DNA from: Terriglobales bacterium
Lineage (GTDB): Bacteria; Acidobacteriota; Terriglobia; Terriglobales; Acidobacteriaceae
Assembly: GCA_025980765.1 (NCBI GenBank)
Contig: JAICXB010000003.1
Span: 62,001 to 126,000, forward strand
Length of the DNA: 64,000 nt
Direction of reading: 5' to 3'
In this document: in pieces, positions 1-8,290 of the stretch
How the letters are laid out: every line of letters begins with the position of its first letter
Position numbering within the stretch: position 1 is the first letter of the stretch
Position numbers and translations under genes: made by a program
Notes under the pieces: generated by a model
Told to the model about the DNA's origin: nothing
Databases searched by the model: none
What the model saw: the letters and a program-made list of their open reading frames with translations, nothing else

Positions 1-412
1 CAAGCCAGATCAGGATCTTCAAAATGGGAAGCAGCCGGACCAGCCAGTTACCCTGGGTCCGGATAAAACAGACGTATGGCAAAAGGCGATTGAAAACCAC
101 AACGATCAGAATGATGGCGACGGCCGCCTGAATGATCTCACCCGCGCTCCAGCGGCCGTCATAAAAGACCGCATAGCCGATCAGCAGGGACACCGCCGCG
201 GTGATCAACTGTGCGAGCGCTTGCATCGAAAGCGCCGCGCGCGCCGGGCTTACGCCCAGTCTTGGTTCCACTCGCGTTTCGTAGCTCTGGATATTGTCTT
301 CAAACTCCCGCGAGAGGATCTTTCCCTTTTCGGAATAGATTCGCTCGACATACGAAACCAACGTGAGCAGCAGCGCGAGCACGATGAGTGCAGTCAGGAG
401 CACCAGGATCAT
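1..412 (-). CDS. CNNM/HlyC-CorC (hemolysin)-type membrane protein, N-terminal part
   Basis: The ATG lies at 412-410 and overlaps the ybeY stop codon (ATGA), so the two genes are translationally coupled. The frame stays open to the window edge, giving the first ~137 residues. The N-terminus is a strong membrane segment (MILVLLTALIVLALLLTLVS), followed by a charged stretch and two more hydrophobic segments, around residues 70-85 and 95-115. A CNNM/hemolysin-family protein (membrane domain followed by CBS pair and transporter-associated domain) usually follows ybeY in Acidobacteriota, and the visible part fits. The CBS domains would lie outside the window, so the family call rests on context and the membrane pattern. 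Members are thought to handle divalent cations. Confidence 0.6.
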   Translation of the reverse strand, partial: MILVLLTALIVLALLLTLVSYVERIYSEKGKILSREFEDNIQSYETRVEPRLGVSPARAALSMQALAQLITAAVSLLIGYAVFYDGRWSAGEIIQAAVAIILIVVVFNRLLPYVCFIRTQGNWLVRLLPILKILIWL

Positions 413-1026
413 GAACGGCCTCTGCGGCGAGCATTGCTGTTCTGCGTCGTGCGACGTCGCCCGTTATATGGCCGAGGCGTGGATCGAGTCCGACCGGCGC
501 TGCGTTCGTTGGTGGGCAGATTGCGCTCGATCAAGCCAAGCGGCAGCTTCAGCTTGGCCCGCAACTGGTTCTCCAGTATGGCCATTTCGCCGTCGTCCCG
601 CTCGTGATCGTAGCCGGCGAGATGCAGCACGCCGTGCAAGATCAGAATCTTCAGTTCCGATTCAACCGAATGTCCAAGCCTGGCGGCATTGTCGCGCGCG
701 ATATCGATGGAAATGGCAATATCACCGGCGATTTTCGGCCCAGCAGTTTGTATGGCTGAGGGAAACGACAGCACATCCGTGGGATGATTTTTGTGGCGGA
801 ATTGTCGATTGAGTCTTCGCATCTCATCATTACCGGCAAAGAAGACAGTGATTTTCTCCTTCAGTCCGACTTCTCGTCGAGCTCGAAGTAAGAAACGAGC
901 GAATCGCGCGCGGTCCGCTGGCCGCATCCGCAAATTGACTCCAACAATCATGTCCTGTTTAGAGAGTAAACGGCGGCAGGCTACCCTGGGCCGGGCCGCG
1001 AGCGATAAATCCGGTTCGTCGTTCAT
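409..1026 (-). CDS. ybeY: YbeY endoribonuclease (rRNA maturation factor)
   Basis: YbeY is a zinc endoribonuclease involved in 16S rRNA 3' processing and ribosome quality control. The signature HGVLHLAGYDH is at residues 131-141, with the three zinc-binding histidines at 131, 135 and 141. The upstream TDVLSFP motif (residues 83-89) is also typical. The protein lies 18 bp downstream of phoH on the same strand, the usual phoH-ybeY order. At 205 residues it is longer than the common ~150-170. The excess is a 25-residue N-terminal lead (ATG at residue 26 is an alternative start) and an Arg-rich C-terminal tail from about residue 165. The stop overlaps the next start by ATGA. Confidence 0.93.
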   Translation of the reverse strand: MNDEPDLSLAARPRVACRRLLSKQDMIVGVNLRMRPADRARFARFLLRARREVGLKEKITVFFAGNDEMRRLNRQFRHKNHPTDVLSFPSAIQTAGPKIAGDIAISIDIARDNAARLGHSVESELKILILHGVLHLAGYDHERDDGEMAILENQLRAKLKLPLGLIERNLPTNERSAGRTRSTPRPYNGRRRTTQNSNARRRGRS

Positions 1027-1044
1027 GATGCGACCACAGGCGCG

Positions 1045-2076
1045 CTATTGCTCCAGCAGCGGAGGTTGCGCCACATCGGGTTCGATTGATTCCACCGGTG
1101 CAGCCACAGGCAGCAAAGAGAGCTGCTGCTCCATTCGCTGTTTGTGATCGTCATAGGCATGGATGATGCGTTGCACGAGCACGTGGCGTACAACATCGCT
1201 TTCATCGAAGAAGTTGAACGAGATGCCGTTCACGCCTTTGAGCACGTCGATGGCCTCGATCAGCCCGCTGCGACGTGCATTGGGCAGGTCGATTTGCGTG
1301 ATGTCACCAGTGATTACCGCTTTGGCGTTGAAGCCCATGCGGGTAAGAAACATTTTCATCTGTTCGGAGGTGGTGTTCTGCGCTTCGTCAAGAATGATAA
1401 AGCTGTCATTCAACGTTCGCCCGCGCATGAACGCAATCGGCGCAATTTCGATGATGTTGCGCTCCAGATAGCGGTCCACTTTCTCCTGATCGAGCAAATC
1501 ATACAGGGCATCATAGAGAGGCCGCAGATAAGGATCGACCTTTTCCTGCAACGTTCCCGGCAAGAATCCAAGCCTCTCGCCGGCTTCGACCGCCGGACGC
1601 GCCAATACGATGCGGTTCACTTGCTTATTGACCAGGGCGGCAACCGCCATTGCTACTGCAAGATAGGTTTTTCCCGTGCCCGCCGGGCCAACGCCGAAGA
1701 CCATGTCATTTTTCTCGATGGCCTCGATGTAGCGCCGCTGGTTCAAGCTCTTGGGCTGCACTGGACGTTTTCCGAACGAGCGTTGCCGTCCGGCCTCGGC
1801 GAGACTGCGCAAAGAGGCAGTGGGATCGGTGGTCACGACCCGCAAAATCGATCCGAGATCTCCGTTGTGGAAGGTGTATCCCGACTTGCGCAGATACTCG
1901 TAATCGTTGAATACCTGCTCCGCTCGCGCTACATCGCGCGCTGCGCCCTCAATTGCGACGTGATTGGCTCGCAAATCGATCGATACGTTGAGTCCGGCCT
2001 CCAGCAGATGAAGGTTTTCATCGCGGGTCCCGAACAAGGCCTCAAGATTCGGAGTTATCTCAAGCTGCTTAATCAT
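1045..2076 (-). CDS. phoH: PhoH-like ATPase
   Basis: This is a 343-residue PhoH/YbeZ-family NTPase, a putative RNA-associated ATPase that usually sits directly upstream of ybeY, as here. The N-terminal ~100 residues resemble the KH-like lead of this family. The Walker A motif GPAGTGKT is at residues 130-137, the Walker B motif FIILDEAQN lies around residue 230, and the Q-rich sensor region follows. It is first in the minus-strand run phoH-ybeY-CNNM. No phosphate box is evident upstream, so regulation by phosphate is not indicated. Confidence 0.93.
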   Translation of the reverse strand: MIKQLEITPNLEALFGTRDENLHLLEAGLNVSIDLRANHVAIEGAARDVARAEQVFNDYEYLRKSGYTFHNGDLGSILRVVTTDPTASLRSLAEAGRQRSFGKRPVQPKSLNQRRYIEAIEKNDMVFGVGPAGTGKTYLAVAMAVAALVNKQVNRIVLARPAVEAGERLGFLPGTLQEKVDPYLRPLYDALYDLLDQEKVDRYLERNIIEIAPIAFMRGRTLNDSFIILDEAQNTTSEQMKMFLTRMGFNAKAVITGDITQIDLPNARRSGLIEAIDVLKGVNGISFNFFDESDVVRHVLVQRIIHAYDDHKQRMEQQLSLLPVAAPVESIEPDVAQPPLLEQ

Positions 2077-2409
2077 CGATTCTCTAGGTAATCCTCCAGG
2101 GAAGTGGAAAATTGCGAAATATGCCGCACAATCGCAGCGCTCTTACGGTCACAGTGTTTGGCTGGTGAGTCGAACCAGGGAACTGCGGAATGTCTGCCAC
2201 GAACGTGGAGAACATCGAATGCGCGTAGAGTAACCCCGGTTTGGGCTGAAGTCAACAAATGGAAATCAACAGATCGCCTGGCGGCGGTGCTGGTCCCTCA
2301 CCCGCCACCCCATCCAGCTTGTCTAGATGCTTTTACCGGGGTGGAAAGACGCGTCACCTTGGGCTTTCGACCTGCCAAAATGGCTTTCGCCAGGCTGGAT
2401 ATGGCTGCT
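2077..2409. other. Intergenic stretch with no recognised feature
   Basis: This is 333 bp between the phoH start and the stop of the response regulator that lies upstream of phoH on the same strand. I see no conserved reading frame, tRNA-like fold, or copy of the repeat families found elsewhere in the window. It must hold the phoH promoter, but no convincing -35/-10 pair stands out. Confidence 0.4.
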
Positions 2410-2790
2410 TCAGAACGACAGCAATCTCTGCACTTCGTTGCTCAGGGCCGCAGGGGATTCGCCCTTTTTTACCAGGACGTCAATGGCTGCCAATTCACTG
2501 GGGGCAATGTCGTCGATGCCGGTAAACATCACGATTGGCACCTTCGGATTTTTGGCCTTCATCTGCCGGGCGACGGCAGCTCCGTCGAGGTCGGGCATGC
2601 GGTAGTCCACCACCACCAGATCGATATGGAAATTGCCAAATGCAGCCAGGCCATCCCGTCCACCGGTCGCGACCACCACGTCGTAACCCTTGGAATTGAG
2701 CAACTCGCGCTGCATCAAGACTTGGGTTTCGTCATCATCAATGCAGAGTAGTACCCGATGCGAAGTCCGGACTTTCCGGGTAGTGGCCAT
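2410..2790 (-). CDS. Stand-alone response regulator receiver domain
   Basis: This is a 126-residue single-domain CheY-like receiver. The acidic pocket (CIDDDE) is at residues 16-21, the phosphoacceptor Asp is residue 62 in VVDYRMPDLDG, the Thr switch residue is in MFTGIDD, and the conserved Lys is in VKKGES. There is no output domain, so it probably acts by protein-protein interaction or phosphotransfer. No kinase is adjacent, and the gene is divergent from the LysR gene across 162 bp. Confidence 0.9.
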   Translation of the reverse strand: MATTRKVRTSHRVLLCIDDDETQVLMQRELLNSKGYDVVVATGGRDGLAAFGNFHIDLVVVDYRMPDLDGAAVARQMKAKNPKVPIVMFTGIDDIAPSELAAIDVLVKKGESPAALSNEVQRLLSF

Positions 2791-2952
2791 TGCGCCCCGC
2801 TGCGCTCAGCATAACATCGATTTTGCGTGATTTTGTGAGCTGGGTTCCTCGGCAGAAGTCGGTTTCAGATTGAAAATATGTTGACTGCACCCACGATTCA
2901 TCGTACGAAGATTCAAGCCGGAGGCCGCAAGCCGCCACTCGGCAGCTGATCC

Positions 2953-3852
2953 ATGGATTTCGAACAGCTCAATTCCTTCCTCGAAGTGGCAAAACATTCC
3001 AGCTTTTCCAAAGCTGCGGACCGTTGTTTCCGCACGCAACCGGCGATTTCGGCGCAAATCCGCGTGCTGGAAGAAGAAGTTGGAGCAAAACTGTTCGACC
3101 GCTCTGGAGGCAAGGTCACCCTTACGCTTGCAGGAAAAGCCTTTCAGCGCTACGCCGAAGAGACCCTCAGCGCGCGCAAGTCCATTATCGGAGCAATTGG
3201 AGAAATCGAACGCTCTCCGCGTGGAGAAATCGTCGTCAGCGCCAATGAGGCCACCTGCCTGCATGTTCTGCCCGAGGTTTTTGCGGAGTTCAAACGGCAA
3301 TACCCAAAGGTTTCCGTGAGCATTCGACGCGCGGAAACGGCCCGCGCGTTGGAATCAGTATTGGAAAATACAGTGGATTTCGGCGTAGTTTCCTTGCCGG
3401 TGAACGATCAGCGGCTCAAATCTGTGCCGATTCACGCCGATGAGCTGGTTTTAATCTGCTCTTCCCAGCACCCTATTGCGCAACTGCAGCACGTGCGGCT
3501 GGAAGACGTCGCGAAATACCCGCTGGTTCTGCCGAAATTCGGACGCACGCGCGACACCGTCGACGATCTTCTGCAGCAACTGCGTCTCAAACCGCAGATT
3601 TCCATGGAACTCGACTCCAGCGAACTGCTCAAACGTTTCGTCGTAGCCGGCGTAGGCGTGGGATTCATCGCCCGTTCCAATATCTCCGACGAGCTCCGTG
3701 CTGGAACTTTGGTCGCTATGGGCTGCTTCGATCCGCCGATTCGCAGGGAATTAGGGCTGGTTTATCGCAAGGACAAGACGCTCAGCCGGGGCGCGTTGGC
3801 CTTCATCGATATCGCCGTAAGCCGAAAAACGGTGAAGAAGCAAGCGCTTTAA
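2953..3852 (+). CDS. LysR-family transcriptional regulator
   Basis: The protein has 299 residues. An N-terminal winged helix-turn-helix spans about residues 3-62 (LNSFLEVAKHSSFSKAADR, TQPAISAQIRVLEEEVG), followed by a periplasmic-binding-protein-like effector domain (residues 90-290). It lies directly upstream of the putrescine-synthesis genes on the same strand, with 161 bp between, so it could control them. LysR proteins more often control divergent genes, and the divergent neighbour here is the receiver-domain gene. The effector is unknown. Confidence 0.93.
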   Translation: MDFEQLNSFLEVAKHSSFSKAADRCFRTQPAISAQIRVLEEEVGAKLFDRSGGKVTLTLAGKAFQRYAEETLSARKSIIGAIGEIERSPRGEIVVSANEATCLHVLPEVFAEFKRQYPKVSVSIRRAETARALESVLENTVDFGVVSLPVNDQRLKSVPIHADELVLICSSQHPIAQLQHVRLEDVAKYPLVLPKFGRTRDTVDDLLQQLRLKPQISMELDSSELLKRFVVAGVGVGFIARSNISDELRAGTLVAMGCFDPPIRRELGLVYRKDKTLSRGALAFIDIAVSRKTVKKQAL

Positions 3853-3868
3853 AGGCACCGTCGTATCC

Positions 3869-3905
3869 GTCTACTGCGTCCACCAAGTCCACCTCATCCA
3901 TTAGC
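3869..3905. repeat. gtccaccaagtccac-type intergenic repeat, single arm
   Basis: A short stretch after the LysR gene contains ctgcgtccaccaagtccacc. It matches the right arm of the inverted repeat between recR and ybaB (15773-15843). Only one arm is present here, so it is either a degenerate or a solitary copy. Confidence 0.45.
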
Positions 3906-4013
3906 GGAGCAGCAGAGTTAGGGGAAAGGCCCAAATTTCCTTCCCGCGCAGCGCGAATTTTCTGTTAGTTTTTTAAATTCACACCCATCCTTTTTCCCGG
4001 AGGAAATCAAGAA

Positions 4014-4571
4014 TTGGGCAAAGACATGGTTCCCAGGCGGCTCTTTCTCACTAAAGGAGTGGGAAAACACAAAGAGCGCTTGACCTCGTTCGAGCTGGCA
4101 TTGCGCGATGCCGGCATCGCTTCGCAGAATCTGGTGCGCGTTTCCTCGATTTTTCCGCCGCATTGCAAGCTGGTTTCCCGCAAAGAAGGCATGAAATATC
4201 TGCATCACGGCGAGGTAGTATTCGCAGTGGTCGCGGAAAATTCCACTCGCGAACCGCATCGGCTGCTCGCTTCCAGCATCGGCGTGGCCATTCCATCCGA
4301 CCGCAGCACCTACGGATACATGAGCGAACATCACAGTTTCGGTGAAAGCGACGACCAGGCGGGCGATTATGCCGAAGAATTAGCCGCAGAAATGCTGGCC
4401 ACAACCCTCGATGTGGAGTTCGATGCCGACAAATCCTGGGACGAGAAGAAGGAAATTTACCGGATTTCCAACAAAATCGTGCGCACGGCGAACATCACCC
4501 AGTCCGCAGTCGGCGATAAAAAAGGCCGCTGGACCACGGTAATCGCCGCCGCGATCCTTATATTCGAATAA
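4014..4571 (+). CDS. pdaD: Pyruvoyl-dependent arginine decarboxylase
   Basis: The protein (185 residues) converts arginine to agmatine. The proenzyme cleaves itself between two serines to make beta and alpha chains with a pyruvoyl cofactor. The site is visible as VSSIFPPH, with Ser44-Ser45 at the expected cut. The length matches the 150-195-residue family. The start is TTG at 4014: a GGAGG at 3999-4003 sits 10 nt upstream, whereas the first ATG (4026) is too far away. It is followed by genes for the next two steps, with repeats between them. Histidine decarboxylase relatives share the fold, but the SSIFPP motif and the agmatine genes next door support arginine. Confidence 0.9.
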   Translation: MGKDMVPRRLFLTKGVGKHKERLTSFELALRDAGIASQNLVRVSSIFPPHCKLVSRKEGMKYLHHGEVVFAVVAENSTREPHRLLASSIGVAIPSDRSTYGYMSEHHSFGESDDQAGDYAEELAAEMLATTLDVEFDADKSWDEKKEIYRISNKIVRTANITQSAVGDKKGRWTTVIAAAILIFE

Positions 4572-4576
4572 ACCTG

Positions 4577-4735
4577 TTCACCACGGAGCCACGGAGAACA
4601 CGGAGAAACCTTTGAGTTTTGGAATTTCGAGTTTTGAATGGAGCCCTGCTCGAGGCTGCGTTACATTCAAAAATCAAAAATTCAATAATTCACAATTTAT
4701 GAATTTCTCCGTGTTCTCTGTGTCTCCGTGGTGAA
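4577..4735. repeat. Inverted repeat, 'accacggag' family
   Basis: The left arm 4577-4608 (ttcaccacggagccacggag...) is the near-perfect reverse complement of the right arm 4704-4735. About 95 bp of AT-rich spacer separates them, and the spacer itself contains gagttttgaatg / cattcaaaaatc arms. It lies between the arginine decarboxylase stop and the aguB start. Confidence 0.9.
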
Positions 4736-4747
4736 ATTCAGAGGCAT

Positions 4748-5653
4748 TTGTTGCCAGAAGAGCGCTTCCAAGTCGGACTGATCCAGCTTTCCTGCTCGCC
4801 CGATCCCGATGCGAACCTCGAGAAAGCTGTCCAGCGCGTGCGCGAAGCCGCGCGAATTGGCGCGCGAATCGTGTGTTTGCCTGAGCTCTTCCGCACTCAG
4901 TACTTCTGTCAGCGTGAAGATACCGTCCTCTTTGACCTCGCCGAGCCCATACCCGGGCTGACAACTGAAGCCATGGGGAAGGTCGCCAGCGAAACAAAAA
5001 CCACAGTCATCGCGTCGATATTCGAGCGGCGCACGCGTGGTCTTTATCACAACACCGCGGTCCTGATTGGTCCCGATGGCCAGATTAAGGGGATTTATCG
5101 CAAGATGCACATTCCCGACGATCCCCTTTACTACGAAAAGTATTACTTCACGCCCGGAGATCTCGGCTTCAAGGCCTTCGAAACCGACGTAGCCCGCATC
5201 GGAACGCTGGTTTGCTGGGACCAGTGGTATCCCGAAGGCGCGCGGCTGACCGCCCTCCAGGGGGCGCATGTGCTGTTTTATCCGACCGCAATCGGCTGGC
5301 ATCCAGCGGAAAAAGACCAATTTGGAAAGGCGCAGCATGACGCCTGGCGCACCATACAGCGCGCGCACGCCATTGCGAACGGCGTTTTCGTCGCCGTTGC
5401 AAACCGCGTAGGTCACGAAAACGGCGATATTCGCGGCAATAAGGCCAAAGGTCAAGGGCTGGAGTTCTGGGGAGGCTCGTTTTTGGCCGATCCCTTTGGC
5501 CGCGTACTCGCCGAAGCCTCGCACGATCGCGAAGAAATCTTGTGCGCAGAGGTCAATTTGCGCGAAATTGACGAAATAAGACGCAACTGGCCGTTCCTGC
5601 GCGATCGCCGCATCGACAGTTATGAAGGAATTGGACACCGATTCCTGGATTGA
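4748..5653 (+). CDS. aguB: N-carbamoylputrescine amidase
   Basis: This nitrilase-superfamily enzyme (301 residues) hydrolyses N-carbamoylputrescine to putrescine, CO2 and ammonia. The catalytic triad is visible: Glu46 in CLPELFRTQYF, Lys119 in YRKMHIPDDP and Cys156 in LVCWDQWYPE. The PELF and MHIPDDP context is typical of this subgroup rather than of general amidases. The start is TTG at 4748, just after a repeat arm, and no strong ribosome binding site is evident. It lies between the arginine decarboxylase and agmatine deiminase genes, which fixes its role in the agmatine route. Confidence 0.92.
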   Translation: MLPEERFQVGLIQLSCSPDPDANLEKAVQRVREAARIGARIVCLPELFRTQYFCQREDTVLFDLAEPIPGLTTEAMGKVASETKTTVIASIFERRTRGLYHNTAVLIGPDGQIKGIYRKMHIPDDPLYYEKYYFTPGDLGFKAFETDVARIGTLVCWDQWYPEGARLTALQGAHVLFYPTAIGWHPAEKDQFGKAQHDAWRTIQRAHAIANGVFVAVANRVGHENGDIRGNKAKGQGLEFWGGSFLADPFGRVLAEASHDREEILCAEVNLREIDEIRRNWPFLRDRRIDSYEGIGHRFLD

Positions 5654-5662
5654 TCGAACCCT

Positions 5663-5861
5663 TTAACCACAGAGGACACGGAGGCGCACAGAGGAAACAA
5701 GGATTTCAGTGAACGTTTCGCACTATGTTGTGGCTGAATTGAGGCTCTTTGTGCCATCTACGCTGCAAAAACGTCGAGCTTTGAACTGCAAAATGGCCGC
5801 AGAATTCGCTCTTAACCAAGCGTGTGATTTCCTCTGTGCCCTCCGTGTCCTCTGTGGTTAA
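5663..5861. repeat. Inverted repeat, 'accacagaggacacggag' variant
   Basis: The left arm 5663-5697 pairs with the right arm 5828-5861, separated by 130 bp. The right arm extends into the start of aguA, and every possible aguA start codon lies in or next to it. Confidence 0.9.
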
Positions 5862-6954
5862 GCGTTCTGAACAGCCCACACCCGCTGCGCTCGGCTATCG
5901 CCTGCCTGCCGAATGGGAGCCGCATGCAGCAACATGGCTTGCCTGGCCGCACAATCGCGCCGATTGGCCGGGAAAATTCCAGCCGATTCCGTGGGTTTAC
6001 GCCGACATCGTTCGCTATATCGCCCGTGGAGAGCGCGTTTCCATCGTCGTGAACGATCCCGCGCACCAGCGCTCGGCGGAACGAACGCTAAAACAGGCCA
6101 ATGTTTCCCAGGAAAATGTGGGATTTTCCCGCTGGAAAACCGATCGTGTATGGACGCGCGACTCCGGCCCTATCTTCCTGGTAAGCGATAGAGAAGCAAA
6201 ATTGGCGGCCACTCACTGGCAATTCAACGCCTGGGCGAAGTACAGGAACTACAAAAATGACGGAAGGCTGCCGCAACTAATCACCCGCAAGCTTCAGATC
6301 AGGAGCTTTCAGCCGGAAATTACCGCAGAAGGAAGGCGGCGAAGGCTAGTTCTCGAAGGCGGCAGCATCGATGTCAACGGCCGGGGAACGCTTCTGACCA
6401 GCGAAGAATGCCTGTTAAGCGATGTACAACAGCGCAATCCCGGCGTCTCGCGCGAGCAGTTAGAAGAACTTTTTCTGCACTTTCTTGGGATTTCAAAAAC
6501 AATTTGGCTGGGAAAAGGCATCGCCGGAGACGATACACACGGCCACATCGACGATTTTGCGCGCTTTGTGGCGGCAAACAAAGTGGTTTTAGCTGTCGAA
6601 AACCGCGGCACTGATGCGAATTTCGCCCCATTAAGAGAAAACTTGCGAATCTTGAAAGCTGCTACCGATCAGGACGGAAGGCCGCTCGAGGTCGTGGAGC
6701 TGCCACTTCCCTCCCCAGTATCGTTCCGCGGGCAGCGACTTCCTGCCAGTTACGCGAACTTTTACATCGCCAATGCCGCCGTTCTGGTGCCAACTTTCAA
6801 CGATCCGAACGACAGAACGGCGCTCAATATTCTGGCCGATCTCTTCCCAGATCGGGAAGTCATTGGCATCTATTGCGGCGACTTTATCTGGGGACTGGGC
6901 GCCATTCATTGCGCGACTCAGCAGCAGCCCGCGGTGAGAGCCCGCATTCGATAA
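5824..6954 (+). CDS. aguA: Agmatine deiminase
   Basis: The enzyme (376 residues, agmatine to N-carbamoylputrescine plus ammonia) belongs to the guanidino-group modifying superfamily. Family marks are EWEPHAATWLAWPH (residues 31-43), DRVWTRDSGP (107-116), LEGGSIDVNG (177-186), the HGHIDD catalytic segment (239-244), and the nucleophile Cys363 in GAIHCATQQQPA. Conserved homology begins near ALGYRLPAEWEP. No ATG precedes it, and the candidate GTG codons (5824, 5836, 5845, 5854) all fall within the right arm of a repeat. The exact start is therefore uncertain, and 5854 is a reasonable alternative. It completes the arginine-agmatine-putrescine pathway. Confidence 0.93.
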   Translation: MISSVPSVSSVVKRSEQPTPAALGYRLPAEWEPHAATWLAWPHNRADWPGKFQPIPWVYADIVRYIARGERVSIVVNDPAHQRSAERTLKQANVSQENVGFSRWKTDRVWTRDSGPIFLVSDREAKLAATHWQFNAWAKYRNYKNDGRLPQLITRKLQIRSFQPEITAEGRRRRLVLEGGSIDVNGRGTLLTSEECLLSDVQQRNPGVSREQLEELFLHFLGISKTIWLGKGIAGDDTHGHIDDFARFVAANKVVLAVENRGTDANFAPLRENLRILKAATDQDGRPLEVVELPLPSPVSFRGQRLPASYANFYIANAAVLVPTFNDPNDRTALNILADLFPDREVIGIYCGDFIWGLGAIHCATQQQPAVRARIR

Positions 6955-7078
6955 GTAGCGAGAACGGGCTAAGCCCGAAAGCTGCCTATCCAACTGTTTT
7001 TCTGGAAATGCGGTCCAGTATGGATCGTAATGTCATTTTGGTATATACTCAATTGCATCTACATAAGACTGAGGCTCG

Positions 7079-7363
7079 GTGACCGTCTCCTGGGACAAGC
7101 GCAAGAATGAGCTGAACCGGAAGAAGCACGGCATCAGCTTCGAAACCGCGGTTTTGGTCTTTGACGATCCGCTTCACCTGTCGACGATGGAGCGAATCGT
7201 TGAAGGCGAGGCGAGATGGCAAACGCTGGGAATGATCGATGACATGCAACTCTTGCTCGTTGTCCATACAGCAGAGGGCGAGGGAGAGCAAGAGGTGATC
7301 CGCATCATTTCGGCGCGAGCCGCCACTCGGCGTGAAAGGAGAATCTATGCGGAAGATAAGTAA
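7079..7363 (+). CDS. brnT: BrnT-family ribonuclease toxin
   Basis: This 94-residue protein carries the BrnT signature: VSWDKRKNELNRKKHGISF near the N-terminus, then FDDP, and a C-terminal RIISARAATRRERRIY. BrnT is a RelE-fold mRNA-cleaving toxin. The start is GTG with gagg just upstream, and a -10-like tatact lies at 7044-7049. It overlaps the following antitoxin gene by 17 bp, the normal brnT-brnA order. Confidence 0.93.
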   Translation: MTVSWDKRKNELNRKKHGISFETAVLVFDDPLHLSTMERIVEGEARWQTLGMIDDMQLLLVVHTAEGEGEQEVIRIISARAATRRERRIYAEDK

Positions 7364-7649
7364 ACGTGCGAGCGGCAACCCACGCAATCGCCGCCACAAG
7401 AAAGAGCTTGCAGCCTTGGCGAAGCTTCCCGATGAACAGATCGACACCTCCGACATTCCCGAGCTCCCACCCGATGCATGGAAGGATGCAGTCCGAGGCA
7501 GGTTCTATCGGCCGTTGAAGAAGGCGGTTTCCATCCGCCTGGATGCGGATGTACTTGCCTGGTTGAAACATGCAGGCGAGGGCTATCAAACGCGGGCGAA
7601 TAACATCCTGCGCCAGCGAATGTTGCAAGAGCTCAAGAAGCGAGCGTAG
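7347..7649 (+). CDS. brnA: BrnA-family antitoxin
   Basis: This 100-residue partner of BrnT has the C-terminal ribbon-helix-helix segment KKAVSIRLDADVLAWLKHAGEGYQTRANNILR typical of BrnA, in which the RHH domain binds the operon's own promoter. The ATG at 7347 follows an AAGGAGA at 7336-7342 and is preferred over the GTG at 7332. It starts inside the 3' end of brnT, so translation is probably coupled. Confidence 0.92.
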   Translation: MRKISKRASGNPRNRRHKKELAALAKLPDEQIDTSDIPELPPDAWKDAVRGRFYRPLKKAVSIRLDADVLAWLKHAGEGYQTRANNILRQRMLQELKKRA

Positions 7650-7664
7650 CCCCGCTTCTCGCGC

Positions 7665-8132
7665 CTATTTCCAGGCGCGCAACAACTGCCGCACCAACAC
7701 CAGTTGTCCTAAGTGATACGCATTGTGATCGGCCACAAGCAGCAGCTTGCGCAGGAGTGACTGGCCGTCGGGCGCGCGTTGGCCCAGCAAGTCCGCATGA
7801 CTCGCCAACTCTTTGAGCGCTTTGGAATCCGCATGAAATGCCTTCACGCTGTTCTCCCACGCTTTTGCACTCGGAGGAGCGGGCGTGTTCGGCCAATATC
7901 CGCGGGGAAACTCGGGCGAGACATGTTTGGGATTACGCACAAACTCCAGAATGTCGGACTGCGCGATGCGCAGGTGCTCCAATAGTTCCCAGGGCGAATG
8001 CGCGCAGCCAGGCGGCCGCTTGCCTTGCAGATTAGCCGGCATGTCTTTCACCGCGGCGTCAAAATTTACGTGCGCTCCATCGCTGGTGAGCAGATTGAGC
8101 ACGTCTTCTCTCAACGATTCGGTAGTTTTCAT
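7665..8132 (-). CDS. DinB-like four-helix metalloprotein
   Basis: This 155-residue protein belongs to the DinB/YfiT-like superfamily. HSPWELLEHLRIAQSDIL (residues 45-62) carries the first metal-binding His region, and DHNAYHLGQLVLVRQLL near the C-terminus carries the closing H-x3-H. Members include bacillithiol- or mycothiol-dependent transferases, and many are of unknown function. The gene stands alone, is convergent with brnA, and no substrate can be inferred. Confidence 0.85.
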   Translation of the reverse strand: MKTTESLREDVLNLLTSDGAHVNFDAAVKDMPANLQGKRPPGCAHSPWELLEHLRIAQSDILEFVRNPKHVSPEFPRGYWPNTPAPPSAKAWENSVKAFHADSKALKELASHADLLGQRAPDGQSLLRKLLLVADHNAYHLGQLVLVRQLLRAWK

Positions 8133-8153
8133 TTTGGCCTTTCTAATTCTCCA

Positions 8154-8250
8154 AAAGCTTTGAACACGAAGGACACTGAGGACACTGAGGATGAAACCTA
8201 AAAACTCTAATTTCCTCCGTGACCTTCGTGTCCTTCGTGTTCAAAGCTTT
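8154..8250. repeat. Inverted repeat, 'aacacgaaggacac' variant
   Basis: aaagctttgaacacgaagg (starting at 8154) and its continuation pair with ccttcgtgttcaaagcttt (ending at 8250). The loop is short, about 25 bp. It lies between the DinB-like gene start and the HEAT-repeat gene stop. Confidence 0.9.
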
Positions 8251-8290
8251 CGACTTTGGCTAGCAGAAGCACACAGCGTCGCCGGCGATC

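Noticed and set aside
1144-2091. 315-residue plus-strand reading frame opposite phoH
   Set aside because: It is antisense to a strong PhoH gene and has no recognisable domain.
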